DNA of 64,000 nucleotides from Siccibacter colletis (lineage in GTDB: Bacteria; Pseudomonadota; Gammaproteobacteria; Enterobacterales; Enterobacteriaceae), in the NCBI RefSeq assembly GCF_000696575.1, contig NZ_JMSQ01000011.1, forward strand, positions 124,001 through 188,000, in the 5' to 3' direction. The notes below the pieces were generated by a model. That model was not told the origin of the DNA. It was given only the letters and a program-made list of their open reading frames with translations, and did no database searches. Below, one piece after another: positions 1-8,089 of this stretch (the first letter of the stretch is position 1; each line of letters begins with the position of its first letter). Made by a program: the position numbers and the translations under genes.

Positions 1-80
1 CCCCGAAAGAAGTGTCTGTACACCGTGAAGAGATCTACCAGCGTATCCAGGCTGAAAAATCACAACAGTCCAGCTACTAA
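1..80 (+). CDS. csrA: Carbon storage regulator CsrA (3' end only)
   Basis: Only the last 25 codons are in the window, read from base 3; they begin PKEVSVHREEIYQRI and end QQSSY before TAA. CsrA is a 61-residue homodimeric RNA-binding protein that binds GGA motifs in mRNA leaders and controls glycogen, motility and biofilm genes. The visible part is its C-terminal strand and helix, which contains the RNA-contact region (VHREEI). Identity also rests on position: csrA directly precedes serV in E. coli and relatives. The start lies outside the window. Confidence 0.95.
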   Translation, partial: PKEVSVHREEIYQRIQAEKSQQSSY

Positions 81-87
81 GAATATG

Positions 88-120
88 GCGCCTCGCGTAT
101 CAATCACGAGGCGCTCCTGT
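88..120 (+). terminator. Putative csrA terminator
   Basis: Eight-base arms at 88-95 and 107-114 pair perfectly (GCGCCTCG with CGAGGCGC) around an 11-base loop, starting 8 bases after the csrA stop codon. The following TCCTGTTT is only partly T-rich, so termination may be imperfect. Confidence 0.6.
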
Positions 121-347
121 TTGTCCCGCTCCTTTCTTACCTTTTCTCCCATTACCTTCCAATTTTCTCTCTGATTTGCCATTCAGCCGTTACCGCCACG
201 CATAAATCGCTGCTGCACGCCTGCAGAAATTCTTCGTAATCTGGATAACGCATCACGCTTTTACTGTTGATAAAACGGCCTTTTTGTTGGCAAATCACGC
301 TAATTGGGTGCTAAATGTTCAAACGAAATTATCCTCCGAAAAATTGT

Positions 348-375
348 TTGACTTATAAGACCCAGAAAGTAATAT
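348..375 (+). promoter_or_regulatory. Promoter of the serV-arg tRNA operon
   Basis: TTGACT at 348-353 and TAATAT at 370-375 are separated by 16 bases. The sequence just after the -10 box (GTGCGCCACGC) is GC-rich, as in the discriminator of stringently controlled stable-RNA promoters. It lies 62 bases before the first mature tRNA. The rest of 121-437 holds no gene that I can see. Confidence 0.7.
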
Positions 376-437
376 GTGCGCCACGCAGTGCCGATGAGTG
401 GAAACACATTGAGGCACAACTCGTAAGAGGCGTGTGT

Positions 438-530
438 GGTGAGGTGGCCGAGAGGCTGAAGGCGCTCCCCTGCTAAGGGAGTATGCGGTCAAAAGCTGCA
501 TCCGGGGTTCGAATCCCCGCCTCACCGCCA
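438..530 (+). tRNA. serV: tRNA-Ser (anticodon GCU)
   Basis: This 93-base class II tRNA has an acceptor stem GGTGAGG paired with CCTCACC, a long variable arm, the T-loop GGTTCGAATCC, and an encoded 3' CCA. The anticodon GCT sits in CCCCTGCTAAGGG. Position after csrA and length match E. coli serV. It reads AGC/AGU codons. Confidence 0.97.
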
Positions 531-534
531 TTTT

Positions 535-611
535 GCATCCGTAGCTCAGCTGGATAGAGTACTCGGCTACGAACCGAGCGGTCGGAGGTTCGAATCCTCC
601 CGGATGCACCA
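535..611 (+). tRNA. argV: tRNA-Arg (anticodon ACG), copy 1
   Basis: This is a 77-base tRNA with acceptor GCATCCG paired with CGGATGC, anticodon ACG (in GGCTACGAACC; A34 is read as inosine after editing) and encoded CCA. It starts four bases after serV, so both come from one precursor. The symbol follows the E. coli order serV-argV-argY-argZ-argQ. Confidence 0.96.
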
Positions 612-674
612 TCTTCATCAGTGTTGCGGCATGATGAGCGACAGTGATTCAGTAGTATAGCAGTAAATCCCGAT

Positions 675-751
675 GCATCCGTAGCTCAGCTGGATAGAGT
701 ACTCGGCTACGAACCGAGCGGTCGGAGGTTCGAATCCTCCCGGATGCACCA
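675..751 (+). tRNA. argY: tRNA-Arg (anticodon ACG), copy 2
   Basis: The sequence is identical to the copy at 535-611 with the CCA encoded. It lies 63 bases after copy 1. The four tRNA-Arg(ACG) genes decode the common CGU/CGC codons and are presumably co-transcribed and processed from one precursor. The symbol is assigned by order only. Confidence 0.96.
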
Positions 752-947
752 TATTTCGCTTAAGTGTCAGCAATGATGATTGAGCAAATAACGCGGCAGC
801 AACCGCGAGCACCAGGAAGGATAACACTGCGCAGCAGTGGCCCGCAGGGTGAGGCGCAAGCCGAATAATCCTCCCGGATGCACCATCTTCATCAGTGTTG
901 CGGCATGATGAGCGACAGTGATTCAGTAGTACAGCAGTAACCCCAAT

Positions 948-1024
948 GCATCCGTAGCTCAGCTGGATAGAGTACTCGGCTACGAACCGAGCGGTCGGAG
1001 GTTCGAATCCTCCCGGATGCACCA
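948..1024 (+). tRNA. argZ: tRNA-Arg (anticodon ACG), copy 3
   Basis: This is an identical 77-base copy. It starts exactly 273 bases after copy 2 as part of a duplicated tRNA-plus-spacer unit. The symbol is assigned by order only. Confidence 0.96.
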
Positions 1025-1220
1025 TATCTCGCTTAGCTGTCAGCAATGTTGATTAAGCAAATAGCGCGACAGCAACCGCGGGCACCAGGAAGGATAACAC
1101 TGCGCAGCAGTGGCCCGCAGGGTGAGGCGTAAGCCGAATAATCCTCCCGGATGCACCATCTTCATCAGTGTTGCGGCATGATGAGCAACAGTGATTCAGT
1201 AGTACAGCAGTAATCCCAAT

Positions 1221-1297
1221 GCATCCGTAGCTCAGCTGGATAGAGTACTCGGCTACGAACCGAGCGGTCGGAGGTTCGAATCCTCCCGGATGCACCA
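1221..1297 (+). tRNA. argQ: tRNA-Arg (anticodon ACG), copy 4
   Basis: This is the last identical 77-base copy, again 273 bases after the previous one. A terminator follows about 75 bases downstream, closing the tRNA operon. The symbol is assigned by order only. Confidence 0.96.
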
Positions 1298-1370
1298 TAT
1301 CTCGCTTAGCTGTCAGCAATGATGATTATCCAGGCACCCTTCAATGTCAGGTGCGCAGTTAACAAACCCT

Positions 1371-1390
1371 CTGGCTCAAGCCAGTTTTTT
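1371..1390 (+). terminator. Terminator of the tRNA operon
   Basis: CTGGC (1371-1375) pairs with GCCAG (1380-1384) over a four-base loop, followed directly by six T residues. It is the first T-tract hairpin after the last tRNA. From here to 1542 is a short intergenic stretch that must carry the yneE promoter. Confidence 0.8.
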
Positions 1391-1542
1391 TAAAGCCCCT
1401 CTTAGTTACAACATACTTAATACAGCGCTAATACCCTTGCGTTCTGCACCTGTTTTCTGCTTTTCAACATCCCATTAGCAAACTTGCAACCGTGACGCGA
1501 ATCACGTTTAATAGCGGCGCCCATTCTTATCTGACCTGAGCT

Positions 1543-2457
1543 ATGATCGTACGCCCACAACAACACTGGCTGGCCCTGATTTTTGTCTGGCACGGCTCGG
1601 TACTTTCAAAGATTTTTACCCGTTTACTGCTTAACTTCCTCCTGTCGGTTACCGTCGTGTTGATGTTGCCCTGGTATGCCTCGCTGGGGATCAAGCTCAC
1701 CGTTGCGCCATTCAGTATTCTCGGGGTGGCTATCGCGATATTTCTCGGCTTTCGCAATAACGCCTGCTATGCGCGCTATGTGGAAGCACGTCAGCTGTGG
1801 GGCCAGTTAATGATTGCGGCGCGCTCCTTGCTGCGTGAAGTGAAAAATACGCTGCCGGACGATCCGGCCATTGGCGAGTTCGTCAGGCTACAGATTGCGT
1901 TTGCCCACTGTCTGCGCATGACGCTGCGTCGTCAGCCGCTGGCCGGGAAGCTGGATCGCTATCTCACCGCAGAAGACCTGCAGGCGGTTATCAGCGCCAA
2001 TTCTCCTGCTAACCGCATTCTGCTGCTGATGGGTAACTGGCTGGCGGTACGGCGTCGGGAAGGGCAGCTCTCGGATATCCTGTTCCACAGCCTGAATAAT
2101 CGTCTCAACGATATGTCGGTTGTGCTGGCTGGCTGTGAGCGCATTGCCAACACGCCGGTCCCGTTCGCCTATACGCTCATCCTTCACCGCACGGTTTATC
2201 TGTTCTGCATCCTGCTGCCGTTTGCGCTGGTTGTTGATCTGCATTACATGACGCCGTTCATCTCGGTACTGGTTTCCTACACCTTTATTGCCCTGGACGC
2301 GCTTGCTGAAGAGCTGGAAGATCCGTTCGGTACGGAAAACAACGATCTTCCTCTGGATGCCATCTGCAACAATATGGAGATCGATCTGCTGCAGATGAAC
2401 GATGAAGCAGATGTTCCCGCGCGCATCCTGCCGGATAAGCGCTACCAGCTCACCTGA
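1543..2457 (+). CDS. yneE: Bestrophin-family membrane channel (YneE/UPF0187)
   Basis: This 304-residue protein begins MIVRPQQHWLALIFVWHGS and matches E. coli YneE in length and along its whole sequence. Bacterial members such as Klebsiella KpBest form pentameric ion channels in the inner membrane. Hydrophobic helices are seen near residues 25-45, 55-70, 210-230 and 235-255; family hallmarks include FLGFRNNACYARY and a late acidic segment AEELEDPFGTENNDLPLD like the bestrophin calcium-clasp region. It stands alone between the tRNA operon and yqaB, whereas in K-12 yneE is elsewhere. The physiological ion is not known. Confidence 0.9.
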   Translation: MIVRPQQHWLALIFVWHGSVLSKIFTRLLLNFLLSVTVVLMLPWYASLGIKLTVAPFSILGVAIAIFLGFRNNACYARYVEARQLWGQLMIAARSLLREVKNTLPDDPAIGEFVRLQIAFAHCLRMTLRRQPLAGKLDRYLTAEDLQAVISANSPANRILLLMGNWLAVRRREGQLSDILFHSLNNRLNDMSVVLAGCERIANTPVPFAYTLILHRTVYLFCILLPFALVVDLHYMTPFISVLVSYTFIALDALAEELEDPFGTENNDLPLDAICNNMEIDLLQMNDEADVPARILPDKRYQLT

Positions 2458-2573
2458 ACACCAGCCCGGTTGTCGCTATTTCGTCCTGCCTTTATTGCTT
2501 CCCGCGCCAGAATGCGACAACTGGCGCGCTTTACGCTACATTAGCAGTCCGAAACATTGCGGGTGAGGACACG

Positions 2574-3140
2574 ATGTACGATCGATACGATGGACTGATT
2601 TTCGACATGGACGGCACGATTCTGGATACCGAGCCGACCCACCGCAAAGCATGGCATCAGGTGCTGACAAAGTACGGGATGCGCTTTGACGAACAGGCAA
2701 TGGTGGCGCTCAACGGCTCGCCGACGTGGCGTATCGCCCAGACCGTTATTGAACTCAATAACGCCACCCTTGACCCTCACCAGCTGGCCGCGGAAAAAAC
2801 CGCAGCGGTACGCGCCATGCTGCTGGATGACGTACGTCCTTTACCCCTGATTGAGGTGGTGAAAACGTGGTATGGCCGTCGTCCGATGGCTGTAGGCACC
2901 GGCAGCGAAAGCGCACTGGCGAACGCGCTGCTCAATCATCTTGGTATTCGCCACTATTTCGACGCGGTGGTGGCTGCCGATCACGTCACGCATCACAAAC
3001 CTGCTCCCGACACTTTCCTGCGCTGTGCTGAACTGATGGGCGTGGCGCCAGAGAAGTGCGTGGTGTTTGAAGATGCTGACTTTGGCCTGCAGGCAGCCCG
3101 GCTGGCAGGGATGGACGCTGTGGATGTGCGTTTGCTGTGA
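2574..3140 (+). CDS. yqaB: Fructose-1-phosphate phosphatase YqaB (HAD family)
   Basis: This 188-residue HAD phosphatase removes phosphate from fructose-1-phosphate and related sugar phosphates. Motif I is FDMDGTILD with catalytic Asp11 and Asp13; motif II is the GTGSES region; motif III and IV are the HHKPAPDTF lysine and the acidic pair in VFEDADFGLQAA. The cap domain lies between residues 16 and about 85. Length matches E. coli YqaB. Its stop overlaps the start of yqaA, so the two are translationally coupled, as in E. coli. Confidence 0.93.
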   Translation: MYDRYDGLIFDMDGTILDTEPTHRKAWHQVLTKYGMRFDEQAMVALNGSPTWRIAQTVIELNNATLDPHQLAAEKTAAVRAMLLDDVRPLPLIEVVKTWYGRRPMAVGTGSESALANALLNHLGIRHYFDAVVAADHVTHHKPAPDTFLRCAELMGVAPEKCVVFEDADFGLQAARLAGMDAVDVRLL

Positions 3141-3565
3141 GCGATGCGCTAAGCCTGCTTTCCCTCTTCGCCAGCAGCTTTCTCAGCGCCACGCTGCTAC
3201 CGGGTAGCTCCGAAGCGGTGCTGGTTGCGCTACTGGTCGCGGGAAAGAGTCAGCCCTTGATGCTGGTATTAATAGCAACAATGGGTAATAGCCTTGGAGG
3301 GCTAACTAACGTTATTCTTGGGTGGTTTTTCCCACTGCGTGAACGTTCACCCAGACAGGAAAAGCTGGCCCGCTGGCTCAGACGGTTCGGGCCGGTAACA
3401 CTTCTCCTTAGCTGGATGCCAGTTATTGGAGATTTGCTGTGTCTGCTGGCCGGCTGGCTGCGTCAGCCCTGGGGACCAGTGATTTTTTTCTTATGCCTTG
3501 GCAAGGCGTTACGTTATGTCGTAGTCACGTATGTAACGCTTCAGGGGATGACGTGGTGGCACTAA
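3137..3565 (+). CDS. yqaA: Inner-membrane protein YqaA (DedA/VTT-related)
   Basis: This is a 142-residue membrane protein with hydrophobic segments near residues 5-25, 30-50, 85-108 and 115-135. It contains the GNSLGG motif and the arginine-rich loop RWLRRFG typical of the YqaA/DedA (SNARE-associated, VTT) group, whose members act in lipid transport or membrane homeostasis; the exact role of YqaA is unknown. The start is a GTG at 3137 that overlaps the yqaB stop codon by four bases. Length and order match E. coli. Confidence 0.88.
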   Translation: MSDALSLLSLFASSFLSATLLPGSSEAVLVALLVAGKSQPLMLVLIATMGNSLGGLTNVILGWFFPLRERSPRQEKLARWLRRFGPVTLLLSWMPVIGDLLCLLAGWLRQPWGPVIFFLCLGKALRYVVVTYVTLQGMTWWH

Positions 3566-3696
3566 TTGGTTGTTTGAACAAGGAACAGCGAATGCCGGTA
3601 ATACGCACGCTGATCATACGATTAAAGACGACGTTCTTAATCATCAACCATTACAATTATGCTTAATAAAAATATTTCGACAGGCGGGAGGTCAAT

Positions 3697-5253
3697 TTGA
3701 TCCCGGACGTATCACAGGCGCTGGCCTGGCTGGAAGCACACCCTCAGGCAGTTGAGGGTATCCGTCGTGGGCTGGAGCGCGAAACGCTGCGCGTCACCCC
3801 GGAAGGGAGCCTTGCGACAACGGGGCATCCGGAAGCCCTGGGCGCAGCACTGACCCATAGCTGGATCACCACCGACTTCGCAGAAGCACTGCTGGAATTC
3901 ATCACGCCGGTTGATGGCGACATCAACCATATGCTGACGGTGATGCGCGATATTCATCGTTATGCCGCGCGTAATATCGGCGACGAGCGTCTGTGGCCGC
4001 TCAGCATGCCTTGCTATGTGGAAGAGGGGCATGACATCGAGCTGGCTCAGTACGGCAGCTCGAATATTGGCCGTCTGAAGACGCTGTACCGTGAAGGGCT
4101 GAAGAACCGCTATGGTGCGCTGATGCAGACCATTTCCGGCGTGCATTTTAATTTCTCGCTGCCGCTGGCTTTCTGGCAGGCGAAATGTGATGTGCAGGAT
4201 GAGCAGAGCGGTAAAGAAGCGATCTCGGCCGGCTATTTCCGTCTGATCCGCAACTACTACCGTTTTGGCTGGGTGATTCCTTACCTGTTCGGTGCCTCTC
4301 CTGCGATCTGCGCTTCTTTCTTACAGGGTAAGCCGACCACGCTGCCGTTTGAGAAGACTGAATGCGGCATGTACTACCTGCCGTACGCCACCTCGCTGCG
4401 CCTGAGCGACCTGGGTTATACCAATAAGTCGCAAAGCAATCTCGGAATTACGTTTAACGATCTGCACACCTATGTGGCAGGATTGAAGCGCGCGATCAAA
4501 ACGCCGTCGGAAGAGTACGCGGCGCTGGGGCTGGAAAAAGACGGCAAGCTGCTGCAGATCAACACCAACATTCTGCAGATTGAAAACGAACTCTACGCCC
4601 CGATCCGTCCTAAGCGCGTTACGCGCAGCGGTGAAACGCCGTCTGATGCGCTGATGCGTGGCGGGATTGAATACATCGAAGTGCGTTCCCTCGACATCAA
4701 CCCGTTCTCGGCAACGGGCGTGGACGAGCAGCAGGTGCGCTTCCTCGACCTGTTCTTGATCTGGTGTGTGCTGGCGGATGCGCCGGAGATGAGCAGCGAT
4801 GAGCTGCTGTGCACCCGTACTAACTGGAATCGCGTGATTCTGGAAGGCCGCAAGCCAGGCCTGACGCTGGGTGTGGGCTGCGAAACTGCCCAGCACCCGC
4901 TGCCGGAGGTGGGTAAAAATCTGTTCCGCGACCTGAAGCGCGTGGCGCAGACGCTTGACGGTATCGCCGGCGGCGACGCGTATCAGAAGGTATGCGACAA
5001 CCTGGTGGCGAGCTTTGACGATCCTGAGCTGACCTTCTCGGCGCGTATTCTGCGTTCGATGATTGATGAAGGGATTGGCGGGACCGGCCGGGCGCTGGCA
5101 GAGCAGTATCGCGCCGAGCTGCGCGAAGAGCCGCTGGAGATCCTGAAAGAGGACGATTTCTCTCGCGAGCGTGATGCATCGCTGGTGCGTCAGCAGGAGA
5201 TCGAAGCGTCGGACAGCGAGCCGTTTGAACGTTTCCTGCAGCGTAACGCCTGA
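3697..5253 (+). CDS. gshA: Glutamate-cysteine ligase GshA
   Basis: GshA joins glutamate and cysteine with ATP, the first and rate-limiting step of glutathione synthesis in the cytosol. The 518 residues equal the E. coli length; typical segments are [39 protein letters not shown] and [14 protein letters not shown]. The start is TTG at 3697, preceded by CGGGAGG with good spacing, exactly as in E. coli, where the weak start limits synthesis. micA begins on the opposite strand nine bases after the stop. Confidence 0.97.
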   Translation: MIPDVSQALAWLEAHPQAVEGIRRGLERETLRVTPEGSLATTGHPEALGAALTHSWITTDFAEALLEFITPVDGDINHMLTVMRDIHRYAARNIGDERLWPLSMPCYVEEGHDIELAQYGSSNIGRLKTLYREGLKNRYGALMQTISGVHFNFSLPLAFWQAKCDVQDEQSGKEAISAGYFRLIRNYYRFGWVIPYLFGASPAICASFLQGKPTTLPFEKTECGMYYLPYATSLRLSDLGYTNKSQSNLGITFNDLHTYVAGLKRAIKTPSEEYAALGLEKDGKLLQINTNILQIENELYAPIRPKRVTRSGETPSDALMRGGIEYIEVRSLDINPFSATGVDEQQVRFLDLFLIWCVLADAPEMSSDELLCTRTNWNRVILEGRKPGLTLGVGCETAQHPLPEVGKNLFRDLKRVAQTLDGIAGGDAYQKVCDNLVASFDDPELTFSARILRSMIDEGIGGTGRALAEQYRAELREEPLEILKEDDFSRERDASLVRQQEIEASDSEPFERFLQRNA

Positions 5254-5261
5254 CAGAAAAG

Positions 5262-5337
5262 AAAAAGGCCACAATAATGTGGCCAAACTGTCATCTCTGA
5301 ACTCAGGGATGATGATGATAACAAATGCGCGTCTTTC
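5262..5337 (-). ncRNA. micA: MicA small regulatory RNA
   Basis: Reading leftward from 5337, the RNA starts GAAAGACGCGCATTTGTTATC, which is the MicA 5' region that pairs with ompA and other outer-membrane mRNAs with Hfq. It ends with a hairpin GGCCACATTATTGTGGCC followed by five U residues, giving about 76 nt. It lies between gshA and luxS on the opposite strand, as in E. coli and Salmonella. In those species it is made under envelope stress and represses porin synthesis. Confidence 0.93.
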
Positions 5338-5371
5338 ATATACTGAGAGTCGGCCAGAAAGAATTAGTTCA
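5338..5371 (-). promoter_or_regulatory. Sigma-E-type promoter of micA
   Basis: On the minus strand TGAACTA (about 5365-5371) and TCTCA (5344-5348) lie at the spacing expected for the sigma-E consensus GGAACTT-N15/16-TCAAA, about six bases before the MicA start. Sigma-E control of micA is established in E. coli; the match here is by eye. Confidence 0.7.
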
Positions 5372-5407
5372 GTTAATTTTAAAAAAAATCACTATCGGAG
5401 GTGACAG

Positions 5408-5923
5408 ATGCCATTGTTGGATAGCTTCACAGTTGACCATACCCGTATGGAAGCGCCTGCTGTACGTGTGGCAAAGACCATGAACACCCCGCACGGTGAC
5501 ACTATCACCGTATTCGATCTGCGTTTTTGCATCCCGAATAAAGAAGTGATGCCGGAAAAGGGCATTCACACGCTTGAGCATCTGTTTGCTGGCTTTATGC
5601 GCGATCACCTGAACGGCAACGGTGTCGAAATTATCGACATCTCTCCGATGGGCTGCCGTACCGGTTTCTACATGAGCCTGATTGGTCAGCCGGACGAGCA
5701 ACGCGTTGCCGATGCCTGGAAAGCGGCAATGGCTGACGTGCTGAAGGTGAAAGAGCAGAACCAGATCCCGGAACTGAACGTTTACCAGTGCGGTACGTAC
5801 CAGATGCACTCGCTGCAGGAAGCGCAGGATATCGCGCGCCACATTCTGGAGCATGACGTTCGCGTCAACAGCAACGACGAGCTGGCGCTGCCGAAAGAGA
5901 AACTGCAGGAGCTGCACATCTAG
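5408..5923 (+). CDS. luxS: S-ribosylhomocysteine lyase LuxS
   Basis: LuxS splits S-ribosylhomocysteine into homocysteine and DPD, the precursor of autoinducer AI-2, closing the activated methyl cycle. The 171 residues match the family length. The metal site is visible as His54, Glu57 and His58 in GIHTLEHLF and Cys128 in [11 protein letters not shown]; catalytic Cys84 is in GCRTGF. A strong CGGAGGTGAC ribosome site precedes ATG. The gene is monocistronic, between micA and a strong terminator. Confidence 0.98.
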   Translation: MPLLDSFTVDHTRMEAPAVRVAKTMNTPHGDTITVFDLRFCIPNKEVMPEKGIHTLEHLFAGFMRDHLNGNGVEIIDISPMGCRTGFYMSLIGQPDEQRVADAWKAAMADVLKVKEQNQIPELNVYQCGTYQMHSLQEAQDIARHILEHDVRVNSNDELALPKEKLQELHI

Positions 5924-5938
5924 CAGCACATTGAGTGA

Positions 5939-5970
5939 TAAAAAAACCACCCTGCGGGGTGGTTTTTTTT
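5939..5970 (+). terminator. luxS terminator
   Basis: AAACCACC pairs with GGTGGTTT around CCTGCGG, followed by eight T residues, and preceded by A residues, so it may work in both directions. Confidence 0.9.
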
Positions 5971-6087
5971 GTCTGCAATCCAGCGTCAGGATGCTGACGG
6001 GAAGCAAACATTATTGATCAGAGGTAGCTTGCCGGGTATTGAAGATAACCAAATGAAAACGTAGTCGCGTTTCTTTTTTTATAACTA

Positions 6088-6183
6088 TCAATTAACCACA
6101 ACAGTAAACAGCACTATCGCGCACAGGACAATAGATGCCAGCAGACCTGCCATAAAATAGATGGCGCCTGGGGAGTACTTCAT
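6088..6183 (-). CDS. Small single-pass membrane protein, 31 residues (hypothetical)
   Basis: A 31-codon frame on the minus strand starts MKYSPGAIYFMAGLL and ends in FTVVVN. Residues 7-30 form one uninterrupted hydrophobic segment preceded by Lys2, the usual shape of enterobacterial small membrane proteins. A weak AAGG lies about 13 bases upstream of the ATG. I do not recognise it. The 6184-6499 stretch beside it holds no other gene that I can see. Support is the composition only; conservation in relatives would decide whether it is real. Confidence 0.45.
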   Translation of the reverse strand: MKYSPGAIYFMAGLLASIVLCAIVLFTVVVN

Positions 6184-6499
6184 TCGTTCTGAACCTTGAC
6201 GTGTAATAGCGGATATATCTTATACCAGGAATAATCCTAAGTACAGTGAGTATGCAGGTTAAAGGCGTTGATTTATATAGAATAAATGTTAAGACCTTGA
6301 AAGCTATAGCATGCAGCGCCGCGATTATACGTGACGCAGAAATAAAAAGAATCTACCGCTTTTGGTGGGATATGCGCTGGCAGGCTGCGTATTATGAAAA
6401 ATGCGTTGTTTCTTAATACAAATATGCCGCCGATTAATTCGGTTCCGAATATTGCTTCACGACGGTTTCAGAAAACGTTAAGCGCAGGGAATGATGCGC

Positions 6500-6530
6500 A
6501 AAAAAAAAGCGCCATCGCTGGCGCTTTTTT
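6500..6530 (-). terminator. emrB terminator
   Basis: AAAAAAAGCGCC and GGCGCTTTTTT form a perfect hairpin over ATCGCT, with T-tracts on both strands. It overlaps the last base of the emrB stop codon and ends the emrRAB transcript. Confidence 0.9.
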
Positions 6531-8074
6531 CAGTGTGCTCCACCGCCGCCGCTTCCGGCGCCAAACGGCGGTCTGGCAAACCAGACCAGCGTTAACAGCA
6601 GAAGGAACACGCCAGCCGACACCCAGAAGATCTCGTTTGCGGAGATGATCAGCCCCTGATTGGTGATCTGCTGGGCAATATAGCCCGACGCCTGCTGCTG
6701 CGTCATGCCCATCCCTTCCAGCTGGCTGTACATCTGCTGCGCGTTCGGATTGAACGCATTCACCGACTCGCTCAGCTGTGCATGGTGCATCGACTCGCGG
6801 TTGGTCCACAGCGTGGTGGTAATGGAGGTGCCAATCGACCCCGCCAGGGTACGGGTAAAGTTCGACAGGCTCGATGCCGCCGCCAGCCGCTCCGGCGGTA
6901 AACCGGACAGGGTAATGGTGGTAAGCGGCATAAAGAAGCACGCCACAGCAAAGCCCTGAATAAACTGCGGCCAGGCCGACGCCCCGAAATCCATACCCGG
7001 CTCGAAGGTGTACGCGCGCCAGTAGAAGCAGACGGCGTACATAATAAAGCTGAAGGTCACGAGGCGACGCATATCGAGGCGATGTGCGAAACGCCCGATA
7101 ATCGGCGACAGCAGTACCGGTATGATCCCGACCGGCGCAGATGCCAGCCCGGCCCAGGTGGCGGTATAGCCATACACCTCCTGGAGCAGCTGCGGTAGCA
7201 GCACAATCGACCCGAAGTAGAGCATGTACGCCAGGCTGATACACAGACAGCCAATGGTAAAGTTGCGCGATTTAAACAGCGAGAGATCGACTATCGGATT
7301 CTCGTCGGTCAGCTCCCAGACAATCAGGAAGCTAAGCGCCACCACCGCCACAATGGTCAGCACGATGATTTCGGTCGAGGCGAACCAGTCCAGCTCCTTG
7401 CCCTGGTCGAGCATCACCTGCAGGCTACCAATCCCCACTACCAGCAGCGCCAGCCCCACGGCATCAATACGCCGCTGCTCGGTCCGGGTTTCCCGGTTGC
7501 GCAGCGTCTGCAGCGTCAGCAGCACCACCAGCGCGCCGATCGGCACGTTGATAAAGAAGATCCAGCCCCAGTGGTAGTTGTCGCTGATCCAGCCGCCAAG
7601 AATCGGCCCGAAGATCGGCGCAACGATCACCGTCATCGACCAGAGCGCCAGCGCCACCGAGCGTTTCGCCGGCGGGTAGTTGCTCAGCAGCAGACTCTGG
7701 GACAGCGGGATCAGCGGCCCGGCAACAATCCCCTGCAACACGCGGAAGAAGATCAGCATGTTCAGGCTGGTCGACATGCCACACGCCCAGGAGGCGATCA
7801 CGAAGGCGATGGTCGACCACAGGAACAGCTTTACTTCCCCGAAGCGCTTTGCCAGCCAGCCGGTGAGCGGAATCGAGATGGCGTTCGCCACCCCAAAAGA
7901 GGTGATAACCCAGGTCCCCTGGCTCATGGAAGAGCCAAGGTTACCGGCGATGGTGGGGATCGCTACGTTCGCGATGGTGGAGTCCAGCACCTGCATAAAC
8001 GTCGCAAGCGATAGCGCGATGGTCATAATGACCAGCTGCGCGCCTTCCAGCGGTTTTCGCTGTGGCTGTTGCAT
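6530..8074 (-). CDS. emrB: Multidrug efflux MFS transporter EmrB
   Basis: This 514-residue DHA2-type major facilitator has about 14 transmembrane helices and uses the proton gradient to expel hydrophobic agents such as uncouplers and nalidixic acid. Family signs are the opening VIMTIALSLATFMQVLDSTI (helix 1, motif D1), WLAKRFGEVK (motif A), and GPILGGWIS (motif C). It works with EmrA and TolC as a three-part pump. It starts 15 bases after emrA. Length is close to the 512 residues of E. coli EmrB. Confidence 0.96.
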   Translation of the reverse strand: MQQPQRKPLEGAQLVIMTIALSLATFMQVLDSTIANVAIPTIAGNLGSSMSQGTWVITSFGVANAISIPLTGWLAKRFGEVKLFLWSTIAFVIASWACGMSTSLNMLIFFRVLQGIVAGPLIPLSQSLLLSNYPPAKRSVALALWSMTVIVAPIFGPILGGWISDNYHWGWIFFINVPIGALVVLLTLQTLRNRETRTEQRRIDAVGLALLVVGIGSLQVMLDQGKELDWFASTEIIVLTIVAVVALSFLIVWELTDENPIVDLSLFKSRNFTIGCLCISLAYMLYFGSIVLLPQLLQEVYGYTATWAGLASAPVGIIPVLLSPIIGRFAHRLDMRRLVTFSFIMYAVCFYWRAYTFEPGMDFGASAWPQFIQGFAVACFFMPLTTITLSGLPPERLAAASSLSNFTRTLAGSIGTSITTTLWTNRESMHHAQLSESVNAFNPNAQQMYSQLEGMGMTQQQASGYIAQQITNQGLIISANEIFWVSAGVFLLLLTLVWFARPPFGAGSGGGGAH

Positions 8075-8089
8075 GACTTCCTCCGCCGC

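Larger units (their letters stand above)
675..1220 (+). repeat. Two tandem 273-bp units: tRNA-Arg, spacer and 3' tRNA remnant
   Basis: Bases 675-947 and 948-1220 are nearly identical. Each holds a complete tRNA-Arg, about 115 bases of spacer, an 18-19 base tRNA 3'-end remnant ending in TCCCGGATGCACCA (867-885 and 1140-1158), and a tail matching the 63-base spacer at 612-674. The remnants show that the long unit arose by unequal recombination between tRNA copies. Confidence 0.85.

Noticed and set aside
319-1319. Minus-strand reading frames across the tRNA cluster, repeating HPGGFEPPTARFVAEYSIQLS
   Set aside because: They are translations of the antisense of tRNA-Arg genes; the repeats follow the tRNA copies.
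4321-5286. Minus-strand frame of about 320 codons opposite gshA
   Set aside because: gshA is certain on the plus strand, and the antisense frame has no family features.
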